Below, in pieces: positions 33,231-43,080 of a stretch of DNA of 64,000 nt. The stretch is from Adineta vaga (lineage: Eukaryota > Rotifera): NCBI GenBank assembly GCA_021613535.1, contig CP075492.1, positions 19,654,001-19,718,000 of the forward strand. Direction: 5' to 3'. Both the position numbers and the translations under genes were made by a program. Under the pieces are notes generated by a model, which had not been told where the DNA came from, searched no databases, and saw only the letters and a list, made by a program, of their open reading frames with translations. Numbering within the stretch: the first letter of the stretch is position 1; the number at the start of each line of letters is the position of its first letter.

Positions 33231-33502
33231 AGAAATATTGATTAAATGAATAACCTTTTTTTTTTATACAATTTGACTTTCAATCTTACTTACCATAAAT
33301 ATCATCAATTTGATTATAAAGTTGATATTTTACATGAAAAGAAATTCAATTATTTTATAAAGAACACAAAAATGTGATAGAAAGATTGCAAACAATTCCA
33401 ACCATGAAAGAGAAAATTCAATAGAGAACTATGCTAAGACTATGGGTGGAGATGTTAATATGAATTTTATCTTTTCTTCATCATCATCCATACACTCAAG
33501 AT

Positions 33503-34048
33503 TTATTTAGATTTTTGTTTCTGATTAATTGAACATAGAAAATATATGAAACAATTAACGATGAATATTAAAAAACTTGTAGACATAAAAAAAAACTTCA
33601 CCAATCCCGCATAACAAGCTAAGTTCATTAAAGAATCATGTCGATTTGGATAAATTTCTAATACATATTTTTCTGCAAGATTTTCAATGTATTCAAAAAT
33701 CATATAGAGAAATGGTCCAATTATGTAATGATATCCTTTTCCCATACCCAAATTAGACAAAGATAATGAAAGAAATAGTAAAATTGGAAAAACAAACTCG
33801 GCATAATTTGTTAATCGATAGGCACGACGACCATTATCTCCTAAATTTGAAAGAGTTTGATAACCTTCATCTGGTGTGTAATAAGTCATAGTATCAAGAA
33901 TAGTTGGATTTCCATTCAAACCAATTGATGCAGCATATTCTTGTAATGGTTTCATACAAAGATAAAAATTGAATATTGCCAAGAACCATATCGACAAAAT
34001 ACAATATCGATTAGCGAAAGGTTTTAATATACGATAGAGTTTCTCCAT
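33503..34048 (-). CDS. Four-helix membrane protein of unknown function
   Basis: This single-exon frame encodes 181 residues from ATG at 34048. Four hydrophobic segments are visible, around residues 15-35 (YCILSIWFLAIFNFYLCM), 85-105 (FPILLFLSLSLSNLG), 107-125 (YIIGPFLYMIFEYIENL) and 145-172. The N-terminal start fits a gene with a short cytosolic tail, and the extreme C-terminus is basic (NQKQKSK). The loop between helices 1 and 2 contains TYYTPDEGYQTLSNLGDNGRR. I do not assign a family. Regular helix spacing, an intact frame and an ATG start support a real gene. It is transcribed away from the M13 start on the same strand, about 270 bp upstream. Confidence 0.65.
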   Translation of the reverse strand: MEKLYRILKPFANRYCILSIWFLAIFNFYLCMKPLQEYAASIGLNGNPTILDTMTYYTPDEGYQTLSNLGDNGRRAYRLTNYAEFVFPILLFLSLSLSNLGMGKGYHYIIGPFLYMIFEYIENLAEKYVLEIYPNRHDSLMNLACYAGLVKFFFMSTSFLIFIVNCFIYFLCSINQKQKSK

Positions 34049-35137
34049 TGAAATTGAATATGTCTGCTGTCGTTATTTATAAACGAATGAAAAACATTCA
34101 CCTTTACACGTGGTTATTTATAAAAAGATTTTTTTTTCTTTGTCGGGTATTGAAAAGAACGAGAAAAACAGTCGGCTGTCCTCATTCAGATAAACAACCA
34201 AAAAAATGTCTTTTTTTTAAAGAAAAAGTTGAGTTGTCAATAGTAAACGCTGTCCCACATTCGGTTTTCTTCAGAAAAAAAAACGTTTCTGAACGCATAA
34301 AAATGTGATATAATGGTGTACTTAATTTCACTCTGAATTTGAAGAAAAAAAAGCAAGGCTTAATCAAAACTGATCTGCGAGAACTTCAAGATTTCAGAAA
34401 ATTTTCACGTCTTTTGTTAGAAGGGTGAGGATCACTGTGCTTTGTTTTGTTTTCAGCACCCACATCCATCTTACGTGTCTAATATAAAAATAATACCATC
34501 AACCTGGTTCTTATCAACACACGGCTACTGAAACACTTGTTCGTATCCTGAAGTCCTCGATTAAGTATAGATAATCTTTATACTGATTATAAAACATTCG
34601 AGAATAAAATCAATTGAATATTTGATTTTTTTTTTCAAACTTTGGAATAAATTTTATTTTAAAAATATTTTTATTAATTTGAAATTGTTAAGTGTTTTAT
34701 TTTATTCGTATTGAAAATTCAGATATTCATTAAAAAGAATAAATAAAGGAAACATTTGTTATGTATTCAACACAATCAATTTATCTTTTTATTACTTTTT
34801 TCTAGTTGATTTTTGTTGAGCAAAAAGAAAATGATAAGACAGATGTCAAAATATGTAATGCCAACAGATTTGTATCTTTAAATGAAAGTATGAATAAAAT
34901 ATTTTAGTCTTTTTCTGAAAGAAGAAATTTACTTTTTGATTTTCTTTTATGTTAAACTTTTTAACGATAATTGTTTATCGACATATTCACCTCTCTGACT
35001 CTGATACTTGATGCAACACAAAAACTATACTCGTCATTTTGACTAAGTATTCGTGAAAAATCATTATTTCTTCTAACCTTACCGTAAGAGCAAAATTTCA
35101 CATTAGTATTAAGAAATCTGTTGTCGAATATATTTTA
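34049..35137. other. Intergenic region
   Basis: AT-rich with several short frames and no recognisable gene. A vestigial foldback-like pair (AGAAGGGTGAGG … CAGCACCCACATCC) occurs at 34420-34470. Nothing else is supported. Confidence 0.4.
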
Positions 35138-36103
35138 TCATAGGTTAAAGTTGGAGAAGATTTCATTAATGCTCAATTTACTATGTATGTTTATTATACA
35201 GTTACAGAGAGGGTGTCTTTGTTCTCTTGAGGGTGTGGGTGTGTGTGTGGGATGATTATAATTGAAGAACAGAGCACTAGCCACACCCACACCCTCACCC
35301 ACACCCACCCACACCCCGATGAAATATGGTGACGCAATGAACTTTACAGCGGCACCTCGTCCCATGCCTCCGCTTGCATCTGTAAGATTGTATTTGGCCA
35401 AAATTTTAATCACTTCTTCGATCGTTGAGTTCGAATTGCACAAACTTTTCTTGCACGCTAGCTTTACAGTTGTATATTTACTTGCGGAATCATAAACATC
35501 AACTCCTATTGTGCTGTTGTCAGATTGTTCACATTCTTGAGATCGAATCACATTTGACCATTGGTTGTAATCGATTAAACAACGTCCTTGTCTTCCCGTG
35601 TGTGAAAGGCATGGACCAATATTTCCACTTGTCAGATAAGTGTCATAGTAACAGTTCAATGGAACATTTGTAAGACCAGATGATGGAGATTCTGTTAGCA
35701 GTGTTGAAAGTTCTCTGATTGTATCCGATATTTGAAAAGGTTTTGCAATCATTTCCGATATTCTTCCCTTCAAATATCGAAGAGCGCAATCATCAGCCTT
35801 ATCCGAACAACTGCGTGTTATAGTGTATAAAAATTCAGGTCCAGAAGTGATCTGAATGTAATCAGAGTTGGAGAGAATCACCTCAGATCTATTTGGAAAA
35901 TGAACAACATATGTTCGGCGAATGTAATCAAGTGTCACCATAGCTTCGCAAAGGATGGGTGAATCACGTTTACATTGGGTATCGTCTGGAATGATGAAAG
36001 GCTGACCCATTGAGTATTTTAGCGTACATCTAGTTGTACATTCTTGGCCATTGATGATCTGCACCACTGTCAAAAACCATATAAATAATGTGCATAATAG
36101 CAT
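35138..36103 (-). CDS. Secreted Cys-rich protein with C-terminus encoded by a telomere-like repeat
   Basis: The 321-codon single exon starts at ATG 36103 with a signal peptide (MLLCTLFIWFLTVVQIINGQ). The mature part, residues 21 to about 255, has many Cys (ECTTRC, DCALRYL, CLSHTGRQGRCLIDY, ACKKSLC) and probable N-glycosylation sites, typical of a disulfide-stabilised extracellular protein. From about residue 262 the frame enters a G-rich foldback repeat and becomes VWVGVGEGVGVAS, then HPTHTPTPSRE, before ending at residue 321. The last 60 residues therefore probably derive from an insertion that replaced or displaced the original end, perhaps a GPI-anchor signal. I do not know the family's function. 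Whether the altered form is stable is unknown. Confidence 0.7.
   Translation of the reverse strand: MLLCTLFIWFLTVVQIINGQECTTRCTLKYSMGQPFIIPDDTQCKRDSPILCEAMVTLDYIRRTYVVHFPNRSEVILSNSDYIQITSGPEFLYTITRSCSDKADDCALRYLKGRISEMIAKPFQISDTIRELSTLLTESPSSGLTNVPLNCYYDTYLTSGNIGPCLSHTGRQGRCLIDYNQWSNVIRSQECEQSDNSTIGVDVYDSASKYTTVKLACKKSLCNSNSTIEEVIKILAKYNLTDASGGMGRGAAVKFIASPYFIGVWVGVGEGVGVASALFFNYNHPTHTPTPSREQRHPLCNCIINIHSKLSINEIFSNFNL
35209..35317. repeat. Telomere-like foldback repeat, copy 6, inside a coding sequence
   Basis: The G-rich arm (GAGGGTGTGGGTGTGTGTG) and C-rich arm (CACACCCACACCCTCACCC …) flank a spacer with GAAGAACAGAGCACTAGCCA. That spacer resembles the one of copy 5 (GAAGAACACTTAGCCA). The shared spacer shows that copies 5 and 6 are related by descent beyond simple sequence. 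Confidence 0.8.
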
Positions 36104-36711
36104 CGTTTGGATACTATTGTTGTCGATTAACTACTAGTGAAAGTGAAAGAAAAGAGTTCTCAATACTCAACAAATATAGCCTTTTTATTGCTTTATAAGA
36201 TTAGAAATATATAAAGGCAAATAAAATAGACGTTTAATATGATTACTCACATATCGATGTTGATAAATAAATGTTCTTCAGTTTTTTTGCCTATCCTGTA
36301 TAACTAATGACTTGCGAAACATTTTTACTTTTATAAATGAATGTTTTTTGTCTCATTTTATTTTTTGACCAATCAGTGAAGTGCAGACACACAAGCAAAC
36401 AGACAATTTATGTTTGCAAGACTCTTCTCTAACGAAAAAAAGAAAAAGATTCATCATCATCATTAAATATTTAATTTGATTTTCTTTTAATAAAAAATTG
36501 AACATTATCACAAACATAAAAATATTTTTCAATTGTATTAGAATTCTCTTTTTTTTTGTTTTAGCGAATGTTATTCGAAATATAATATTCCAACTAATTC
36601 AATATATTGACAATCAATTCTACCAATAGTAGCTAAATATAAAAAGAAAAAGTAATCAAATAAAAAAATATATTTTGTTATTTTCCTAACAATTTAAAAC
36701 TAGATTATATG
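36104..36711. other. AT-rich intergenic region
   Basis: Upstream flank of the secreted-protein gene. No gene or repeat is recognised before the TTAA-ended element starting at 36712. Confidence 0.4.
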
Positions 36712-37341
36712 TTAACGCTTTGAGTCGCGGTGGGATATATATATTTCCCGCCTAGAAAATTTTTAAATTTCGCCATTTTGGAGAATGTAGGAGAGATATT
36801 TTCTGTATATGCTGGCAGCTGGTAGAGACCTGTACAAACCATACAAAAGATAGATTATATAAAAGATACGGAAGACTACACTATCCTTGTTTTTCGACCA
36901 CCCCTCCTCCGGCTAAAAAAAAAGTCGATTTTCGTCAGAAATCCAAAAAGGGTAAAAAGTAGGTAGACAGATAGTCCATATTCGAATCTTTCAGAAACAA
37001 TATAGTTTTTATGAAAAACATTTCTTTTTAGCTAGAAATTTTGATGATTTCTATAATTCGCTGCTCGGAAAGCAGGAATTTTGGTGGATTTTTTCATTTA
37101 GCTTCTGTTTTTTTATTCTGGGAAAAGGAGTGAGGATTCTGAAGAATCTGTTCTGTGGTACCATCTATCATGACATGCCTTTTTGACAGTAACAAACTGG
37201 AAAACGCAGCAAAAATCAAGATGAAAAGTTCTAGATTTGCATCAGCGTTTTTTGCTTTTGTTTATTGGGTATTTCGACGACCTGTTCCGATATAAGGCTG
37301 AAAATCTTCCTACAGTATTAACATTACAATATCAACATATT

Positions 37342-39530
37342 GGTAGCACGACAGTTGAGCCTGCGACAGTTGAGCCCCGACAGTTGAGCCTCGACAGTTG
37401 ACAGTTGAGCCCACCGACAGTTGAGCTCACGACTGTTGAGCCCACGACTGTTGAGCCCATCGATAGTTGAGCCTTTTATATATGATAAAAATGAAAAATT
37501 TTTATATTAGAAAAATTTATTTGAAAAATGTTAAAAATTAAATAAAGCTCTGGCTCTTTTGAAATATTCGGCCTGAGGATATACGTTATAATTAGCAACT
37601 AGATTTTGAAGACGTTCATCAATTTCTTCATATATAGCACGCCTAACAATTTTTGAAGTTCCAGCTTCAGCTTGTTCAGCAAATATAAGAGTAGCGTGTT
37701 GTTCAGTTTTTAGATCATGAATTGATTGATATATAGTCGGATGTTTACGACAAGAACTCTGCATTAAAATTAAATAAATAATTAATAGAGGATTTGATAG
37801 AAAAGTAAGATGTTACTTGCAGAGCATTGTGCCACCCCTCTTGCGGGTTATTGGTGCGTGGAAGTTGTGAATCAAGACGACCGAAGCAATTCCAGAATGA
37901 AATCGGAAATCGAGGTGAACGACGACGGTTATTGCGACCTTTGCGACCGATATAATTGTCCTCCAAGTAATCAATAAATTCTACGTATACAATAAAAAAG
38001 AAATAGTATTTTTATTGTTAAATATATTTGATACAAACCATTTATTGACTCTGGTGATTCTTCTGCAAGCTTTTCAAATTCTTGACTAGCACGTTCTTCT
38101 GGTACAAATGCTAGGCAAGCAAAATTTTTTAATTGATGCCTAACTTCACGATCATGGAGAAATAATTGTACTAAACCAATATCCTAACCGAAAAAAACAA
38201 GATTATTTGAATATAGAATTTAATTTAATTCATATTTCAGTCAAGTGAAACATACCCGAATTTTTCTCCATAGATTTTGCTTGAAATGGAAAAAACACGC
38301 ACTTGTTTTCGTTGATGGAAGTTTTTGTTTAATAACATTTATAACAGCACCTTCGAAGTCAATAGTTATTGACTTCGGATGTTTAGTAATATTTTTTAAT
38401 ATCACGTCCAAAAATTCTTTATAGATAGGTTCACCTTTACCAGGAAGATATGCATACAAGAACGGTAATGAACGACCGTGAAAATGACCATGAATTGAAT
38501 ATAGTTGATGAAAAAGTTTTGGTGCGATCTATGAAAAAGTTTACTTAATATAACACGCTGTTTAGCTATTCAAAAATTGTATTAAACTAACCTTAAAGGT
38601 CCCATCCATATGCCAATGATCTGAATCCTGGAGTCGACTTAAATCTTTACTCGAGGACAAAATAATAATTCTGTTATCATTTTTTCCATTATCATACAAC
38701 AAAAATTTATCACCGGTATTAGTTAATTTTAATTCTTCAGGAATAATGATATTTTCAAATGACAATGGTGTTGGTAATGGCATATCATTTTTCTTTCGTT
38801 TCCGTTGAACTGCACGTTGTGCTGTCCTGTAATTTTGTACGGCTGATGCATCACCTGGATGAACATCTAATAATGCCTCATGAATTATTTTTCTTGGTGG
38901 TTCATTTGATGTTTCAGCGCGTTTATCAATGGTTGATTTGAATTGTTTACATAGTAATTCATCTGGATTAGGTGCATGGTTGTGATCGGTCGAATGGATA
39001 AATTGATCATTTTTAGAAGATATTCGACCAGCACAGTTATTACGAACACATCGCCACTTATCTTGACTTGTATTAACTCTTCGATAGCAGAAACCATCAA
39101 ATAAAAGTTGATCTTTACCACGTGATGACTGTATAATCGACATACTTGAGGAAAAATATATGAAGAATAACTGTACGCGTTTGCTTTGTTCACATATATA
39201 TATGGTTTTTCGCTCAGTTACTAACTAATCAAATATCAAGAATTCTTTTTTATTCTTTACAAAAGAGTCGCTGGTATACGGAGTGAGGAAAACCGCTAAT
39301 AACTTATATATATCGTTACGTGATGTATTATCGAATTGTAGTGAGTAATGTACAAACAATTCATAACTTAGCTTGGTCAAAAAAAAATATATATAAGGCT
39401 CGACTGTCGGGGCTCAACTGTCGATGGGCTCAACAGTCGTGAGCTGAACTGTCGGTGGGCTCAACTGTCGAGGCTCAACTGTCGGGGCTCAACTGTCGCA
39501 GGCTCAACTGTCGGTGAGTCCAACATATTC
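37342..39530. mobile_element. Complete Mutator-like element (MULE) with 9-bp target duplication
   Basis: The direct repeat CAACATATT occurs at 37333-37341 and 39531-39539. The terminal inverted repeats, about 130-150 bp, are built from tandem CGACAGTTGAGCC units (seven or more per end; some units read CGACTGTTGAGCC). The transposase gene 37531-39143 fills the interior. A 9-bp duplication and a MULE transposase agree with each other. The inverted repeats differ slightly in unit number. Confidence 0.9.
37531..39143 (-). CDS. MULE transposase with FLYWCH-type zinc finger
   Basis: Exon 1 (39143-38592) encodes an N-terminal FLYWCH-like finger (FCYRRVN..QDKWRCV…CAGR…H.H) and the first catalytic Asp in HWHMDGTFK. 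Exon 2 starts at 38528 (IAPKLFHQLYSIHG, YAYLPGKGE) and carries the second Asp in SITIDFEGAVINV and a CFFHF motif. Later exons read DIGLVQLFLHDREV…, RTNNPQEGWHNALQ with the probable third catalytic acid, and SSCRKHPTI… to the stop at 37531. Introns are 50-90 bp with GT-AG ends and the joins checked are in frame. I see no stop or frameshift. The protein should excise and insert its own element at random 9-bp targets. With intact ends and target duplication, the element may be active or recently active. Confidence 0.85.
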
Positions 39531-39585
39531 CATAAATTTCACTAATTACAACTCAAAAGAAAAAAAGTAGGACTCAAAGGGTTAA

Positions 39586-40730
39586 AGCTGTGGATTTCCT
39601 TGAAGAATAGTAAACGTTCTTAAACAACCTTTACAACGAGCTTGTGTAAGATCACATTTTATTTCCCGTATTCAAAATTAAAATTCTTTAAATGATGTCT
39701 ATTCGGTTTTAAAAACATGTAAGTAAAGTTATCACCATACTCGAGTATTTCTTGTCCGGATTCGCCTGAGAACTTGTGTTATGTCTAAAGGTGGTTGTGT
39801 TAGATTCAGAATTTAATTCTCTATCGAATTATATAGTTTTCGAAAGGTCATGAAAGATGACAAATATAGGACATTTTATGGCAGTAGTGTTCCTTGTATC
39901 GAAATTTTATCTCGTAAAAATAAATAACAATTTGATGATTTATATGTAGGATTAAAGCCCTGATCAAGGACTATCGAAATCGCTATTCAGAAGTTATTTT
40001 ATCATTTATCTTGCCCAGAGAATAGAACTCACAATAAAACTCAAAATCTTCAGCTAATGATCCAAAACTTAGGGCTCTTGTTCGTAGCTTTTATTATCGA
40101 AAACTGAGTCAAAACCCCAACCATCTCATACCAAAATGTTCGTCTTAAAGAGCTCTCTCTAATGGTATGAATTTCATAGGGAGATAATAGAAAAAATACC
40201 AATGGGTCGATTCGAATTCTTATACGTCCCCGTCCTTTCGATGGAAAATGATTCATTGATAATTATTATTGTCGTAATTTCGACATATTCAGAAATTCCC
40301 TCTTCCCATGATAAGAATTACATGCTTATACAGATATTTACGCAAAACTATGAAGAATAAGTATTTTATAAAGAAAAACTAGTCTATAATAATGTACTTG
40401 TTCTTCATCAAGAACAAGATGACCTTTTCTTCAAATGAATAAGACGTAAATATTCACATTCATCTGATCATCAGAAAATATAGAGCATAAAAAAGCAATA
40501 ATTAAGATTTGATCAAAACTTTGTACAGGTGAAAAAGAAGGAGAAAATTGTCAACATATTGCGTTTACCTGAAGCAATTTTCTCAATTTTTGTTTTTCGA
40601 ATGGCAGAATAAGGTAAATGTTTTTTCTTCTGTTCTTATTTCATTTATATTGACGACTCGATTTGCATACATTTAATAAGTAAAATAACTGAACGATGTC
40701 GTCTGAATCCACCATTGTCGTTAATGATAT
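39586..40730. other. AT-rich region downstream of the PLE reverse transcriptase
   Basis: No gene is recognised; short frames (for example near 40050-40256) lack any domain. No hammerhead motif or G-rich tract was found here, although the 3' end of the RT element should lie in this interval. Confidence 0.4.
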
Positions 40731-41822
40731 TCATTTGATATTGAATTTATTAAATACATTTTGGAATTGTTCGTCAATGAATTTGATAGGATATTTATTT
40801 ATAAGTAGATGCATACGTAAACGACTTCTTTCTTTCGAATAAGCGTCATATGTTGAAGAATATCGGATCGCACGTATAAACATAGCGAAAGGAATATTCT
40901 TTTTCATATGTAATGGATGTATACTATTGAACGGTAAATAATATGGTTCATAGGATGGTTTATGATAGACTTGTGTAAATAATTGACCATTTTGGTTTTC
41001 AATAGATAAATCGAGAAAATTAATTTGATGACCAATAGTTGGAATTAAATTGATATTTTCGTCGAATGTATTCCATCGATTGATTTGTTTTTGAAAATGT
41101 TGTAAAGGCCAATTAATTATAATAAATATATCATCAATATATCGGAAGTAGAGACCACCACTATTTGTAATTTGTCTGATAATATTTTGTTCAAAAAAGA
41201 ACATATAACAATTAGCAATAGTGAGAGTTAATGGAGAACCCATAGCTCCGCCTCGGATTTGATGATAAAATTGATTATTGTAAGAAAAATAATTATTTTT
41301 CATCACAAATCTTGCAAGACGAATAATTGCCTCTACCTTTAAATTTTTAATTTGTTTTAATTGATGATAATCTAACATTTGTTTTAATGTTAATACACCT
41401 TCTATTTGTGGAATCATTGTATAAAGATCTGTAACATCGATTGTTGATAATAAACTTTCTTTGTTTAATTTAGTTATTGACCATTTTTGTAAATGTTTAA
41501 TTAATTCAAAACTAGATGTAACTGTTGTTTTTGAAGCCATTTGATCAAATAGTGGTCGTAATAAATTATCGAGAAACTTCGATATCTTCAATGTTGGATG
41601 TTTAAGACCAGAAATGATTGGACGTAAAGGTGTATTAGGTTTATGTGTTTTTGGAAGATAATAGAGATGAGCTAATTCAACTTCATCTGATTTTACACAT
41701 AATTCTTCATATTGTTTTTGTGTAATCCATTTAGTTAATCGAAGATCTAACAAATATTGATTTGTCCGTTGAACGAGATCAGGTAAAGGATCAGTTGAAC
41801 CAAGACATTGATATGCTTTCAA
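40731..41822 (-). CDS. Penelope-like (Athena-type) reverse transcriptase, truncated
   Basis: The 363-codon frame has the PLE reverse transcriptase signature: YYLPKTHKP then LRPIISG, motif A STIDVTDLYTMIP, motif B GGAMGSPLTLTIANCYM, motif C YFRYIDDIFII, then INFLDLSI and the thumb-linker phrase PLHMKKNIPFAMFIRAIRY. The catalytic Asp residues are present. There is no ATG at the start: the frame opens after a TGA at 41823-41825, so the N-terminal region is missing. The end (FIDEQFQNVFNKF) lacks the thumb segment that the fragment at 63.4-63.9 kb retains, and no GIY-YIG endonuclease follows. Endonuclease-deficient PLEs in bdelloids extend chromosome ends by copying onto telomeric overhangs. This copy is probably truncated at both sides. 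Confidence 0.85.
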   Translation of the reverse strand: MKAYQCLGSTDPLPDLVQRTNQYLLDLRLTKWITQKQYEELCVKSDEVELAHLYYLPKTHKPNTPLRPIISGLKHPTLKISKFLDNLLRPLFDQMASKTTVTSSFELIKHLQKWSITKLNKESLLSTIDVTDLYTMIPQIEGVLTLKQMLDYHQLKQIKNLKVEAIIRLARFVMKNNYFSYNNQFYHQIRGGAMGSPLTLTIANCYMFFFEQNIIRQITNSGGLYFRYIDDIFIIINWPLQHFQKQINRWNTFDENINLIPTIGHQINFLDLSIENQNGQLFTQVYHKPSYEPYYLPFNSIHPLHMKKNIPFAMFIRAIRYSSTYDAYSKERSRLRMHLLINKYPIKFIDEQFQNVFNKFNIK

Positions 41823-41990
41823 TCATTTATTTATTACAATCAGAATATGTTTTTCTTTATTTCTTTTAAATATCATTCATATATTATTGATCTAACATTT
41901 GTTATTCATTTCATTCTTTTCTACTTCCATTTCTTCTTATTTTTATTTATTTATTAGGTTTGCATTCATTCTATTATTCAAGCTTAGTTA

Positions 41991-42015
41991 CTTTCTTTCT
42001 TTCTTTCTTTCTTTC
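41991..42015. repeat. (CTTT)n microsatellite
   Basis: About six tandem CTTT units between the RT and the hammerhead motif. Confidence 0.9.
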
Positions 42016-42086
42016 ATTCATTTCATTCATTTTTTTCATTACAATTATCTATATATTTTTCCTTAGTATCTTTTTGTGTTTAAATA

Positions 42087-42163
42087 TGTAGAGCCCTGAG
42101 GAGTGTTTATTTATTTTCTAAATAAAAGAACACGAAACGCGTCGGCAAAGTGAAACTCTACAT
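42087..42163 (+). ncRNA. Type I hammerhead ribozyme (PLE-associated)
   Basis: All core elements are present in order: stem I 5' strand TGTAGAG (42087-42093) with CC/GG next to the core; CTGAGGA (42096-42102, CUGANGA); stem II GTGTT…AACAC with an AT-rich extension; GAAA (42134-42137); stem III CGCG, self-complementary within ACGCGT; cleavage triplet GTC ending at 42143; and stem I 3' strand CTCTACA (42156-42162). The self-complementary minimal stem III is known from PLE hammerheads, which work better as dimers. The ribozyme would self-cleave RNA made from the plus strand, opposite to the adjacent RT. Confidence 0.88.
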
Positions 42164-43080
42164 TATTTTATTAATATAAACACATTAACAATATTTTTCC
42201 AGTTATTAAATTTATATTATTATTATCTATTCGACAAATATCGATTGCTGAAAAGCAAAAGTTGAAATCTAGCAGATTGAATTTGTTTTTCTTTGATTAA
42301 AAATAGGTCAATCTGTTTTTCAAGCGAATTTAACATACTATATATAACTCAGCTAACGGTTTAAAATGATATCATAGAAAGTAACGTTCCTATCCACAAG
42401 CTCCTATTTAGATCTGCCATTTTTAGTGGACGAGTAGCTAATCGTAATTTGGATTTCATGAGTGCTAATTTGAATAGACAGATGTGAATTTATTCTGCTT
42501 AAGACGAAATTGGTTTTATTGAATTGTAAGCGAGTCGCGAAACATATGTACATAGCATAGATAAATCACACATTCATTTGCCGTGATTAATTATATGAAA
42601 CAACGATTTTAGTCTACTTACCATTCTATTGTAGAAAATCAGCTTGAGAACTCTTTATTTAGTCAATTTTGACGATGAAAAGTGTCTAGTTATAATAACT
42701 GATTATATTTTCATCTATGTATATGGTTATAATAAATTTTATTTTTGAAAATTTGCACAGAATACACAGTAAGAATTAGAAAAATAACACCAGTAATTGC
42801 TAGAATAAATTATGTAATGTTGAATCGAACTAAGAGGAAATGAATAAAATATTGTATACAAATCTATTTTTAAACGAATGTATTCGTGATAACGAAGGAA
42901 TGTCAATACGAAAGTAATTGATTGCACAAATAAATATTAAGTATTGCAACATATAACTAGCAATTATATACATAGTTCCGTACGTAGGATATCGATCATA
43001 TGAATATTAATTTGATATGCATAAGTAAATAGGTTATTACATACATCATAATACAAAAATCATTTGATAAATAACACTTA
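42164..43080. other. AT-rich region without gene
   Basis: No open frame with a recognisable domain follows the hammerhead on the plus strand, where a PLE body would be expected. Nothing else is seen. Confidence 0.4.

Larger units (their letters stand above)
36712..39585. mobile_element. TTAA-ended (piggyBac-type) nonautonomous element carrying a nested MULE
   Basis: The left end reads TTAACGCTTTGAGTC and the right end (39571-39585) GACTCAAAGGGTTAA, an inverted pair with the TTAA boundaries of piggyBac-type elements. Without the nested MULE and one copy of its target duplication the unit is about 675 bp and non-coding. The MULE sits close to its right end. Confidence 0.65.

Noticed and set aside
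36712-36760. TATATATA tract as a promoter TATA box
   Set aside because: It lies inside the TTAA-ended element and no gene starts nearby in a suitable orientation.
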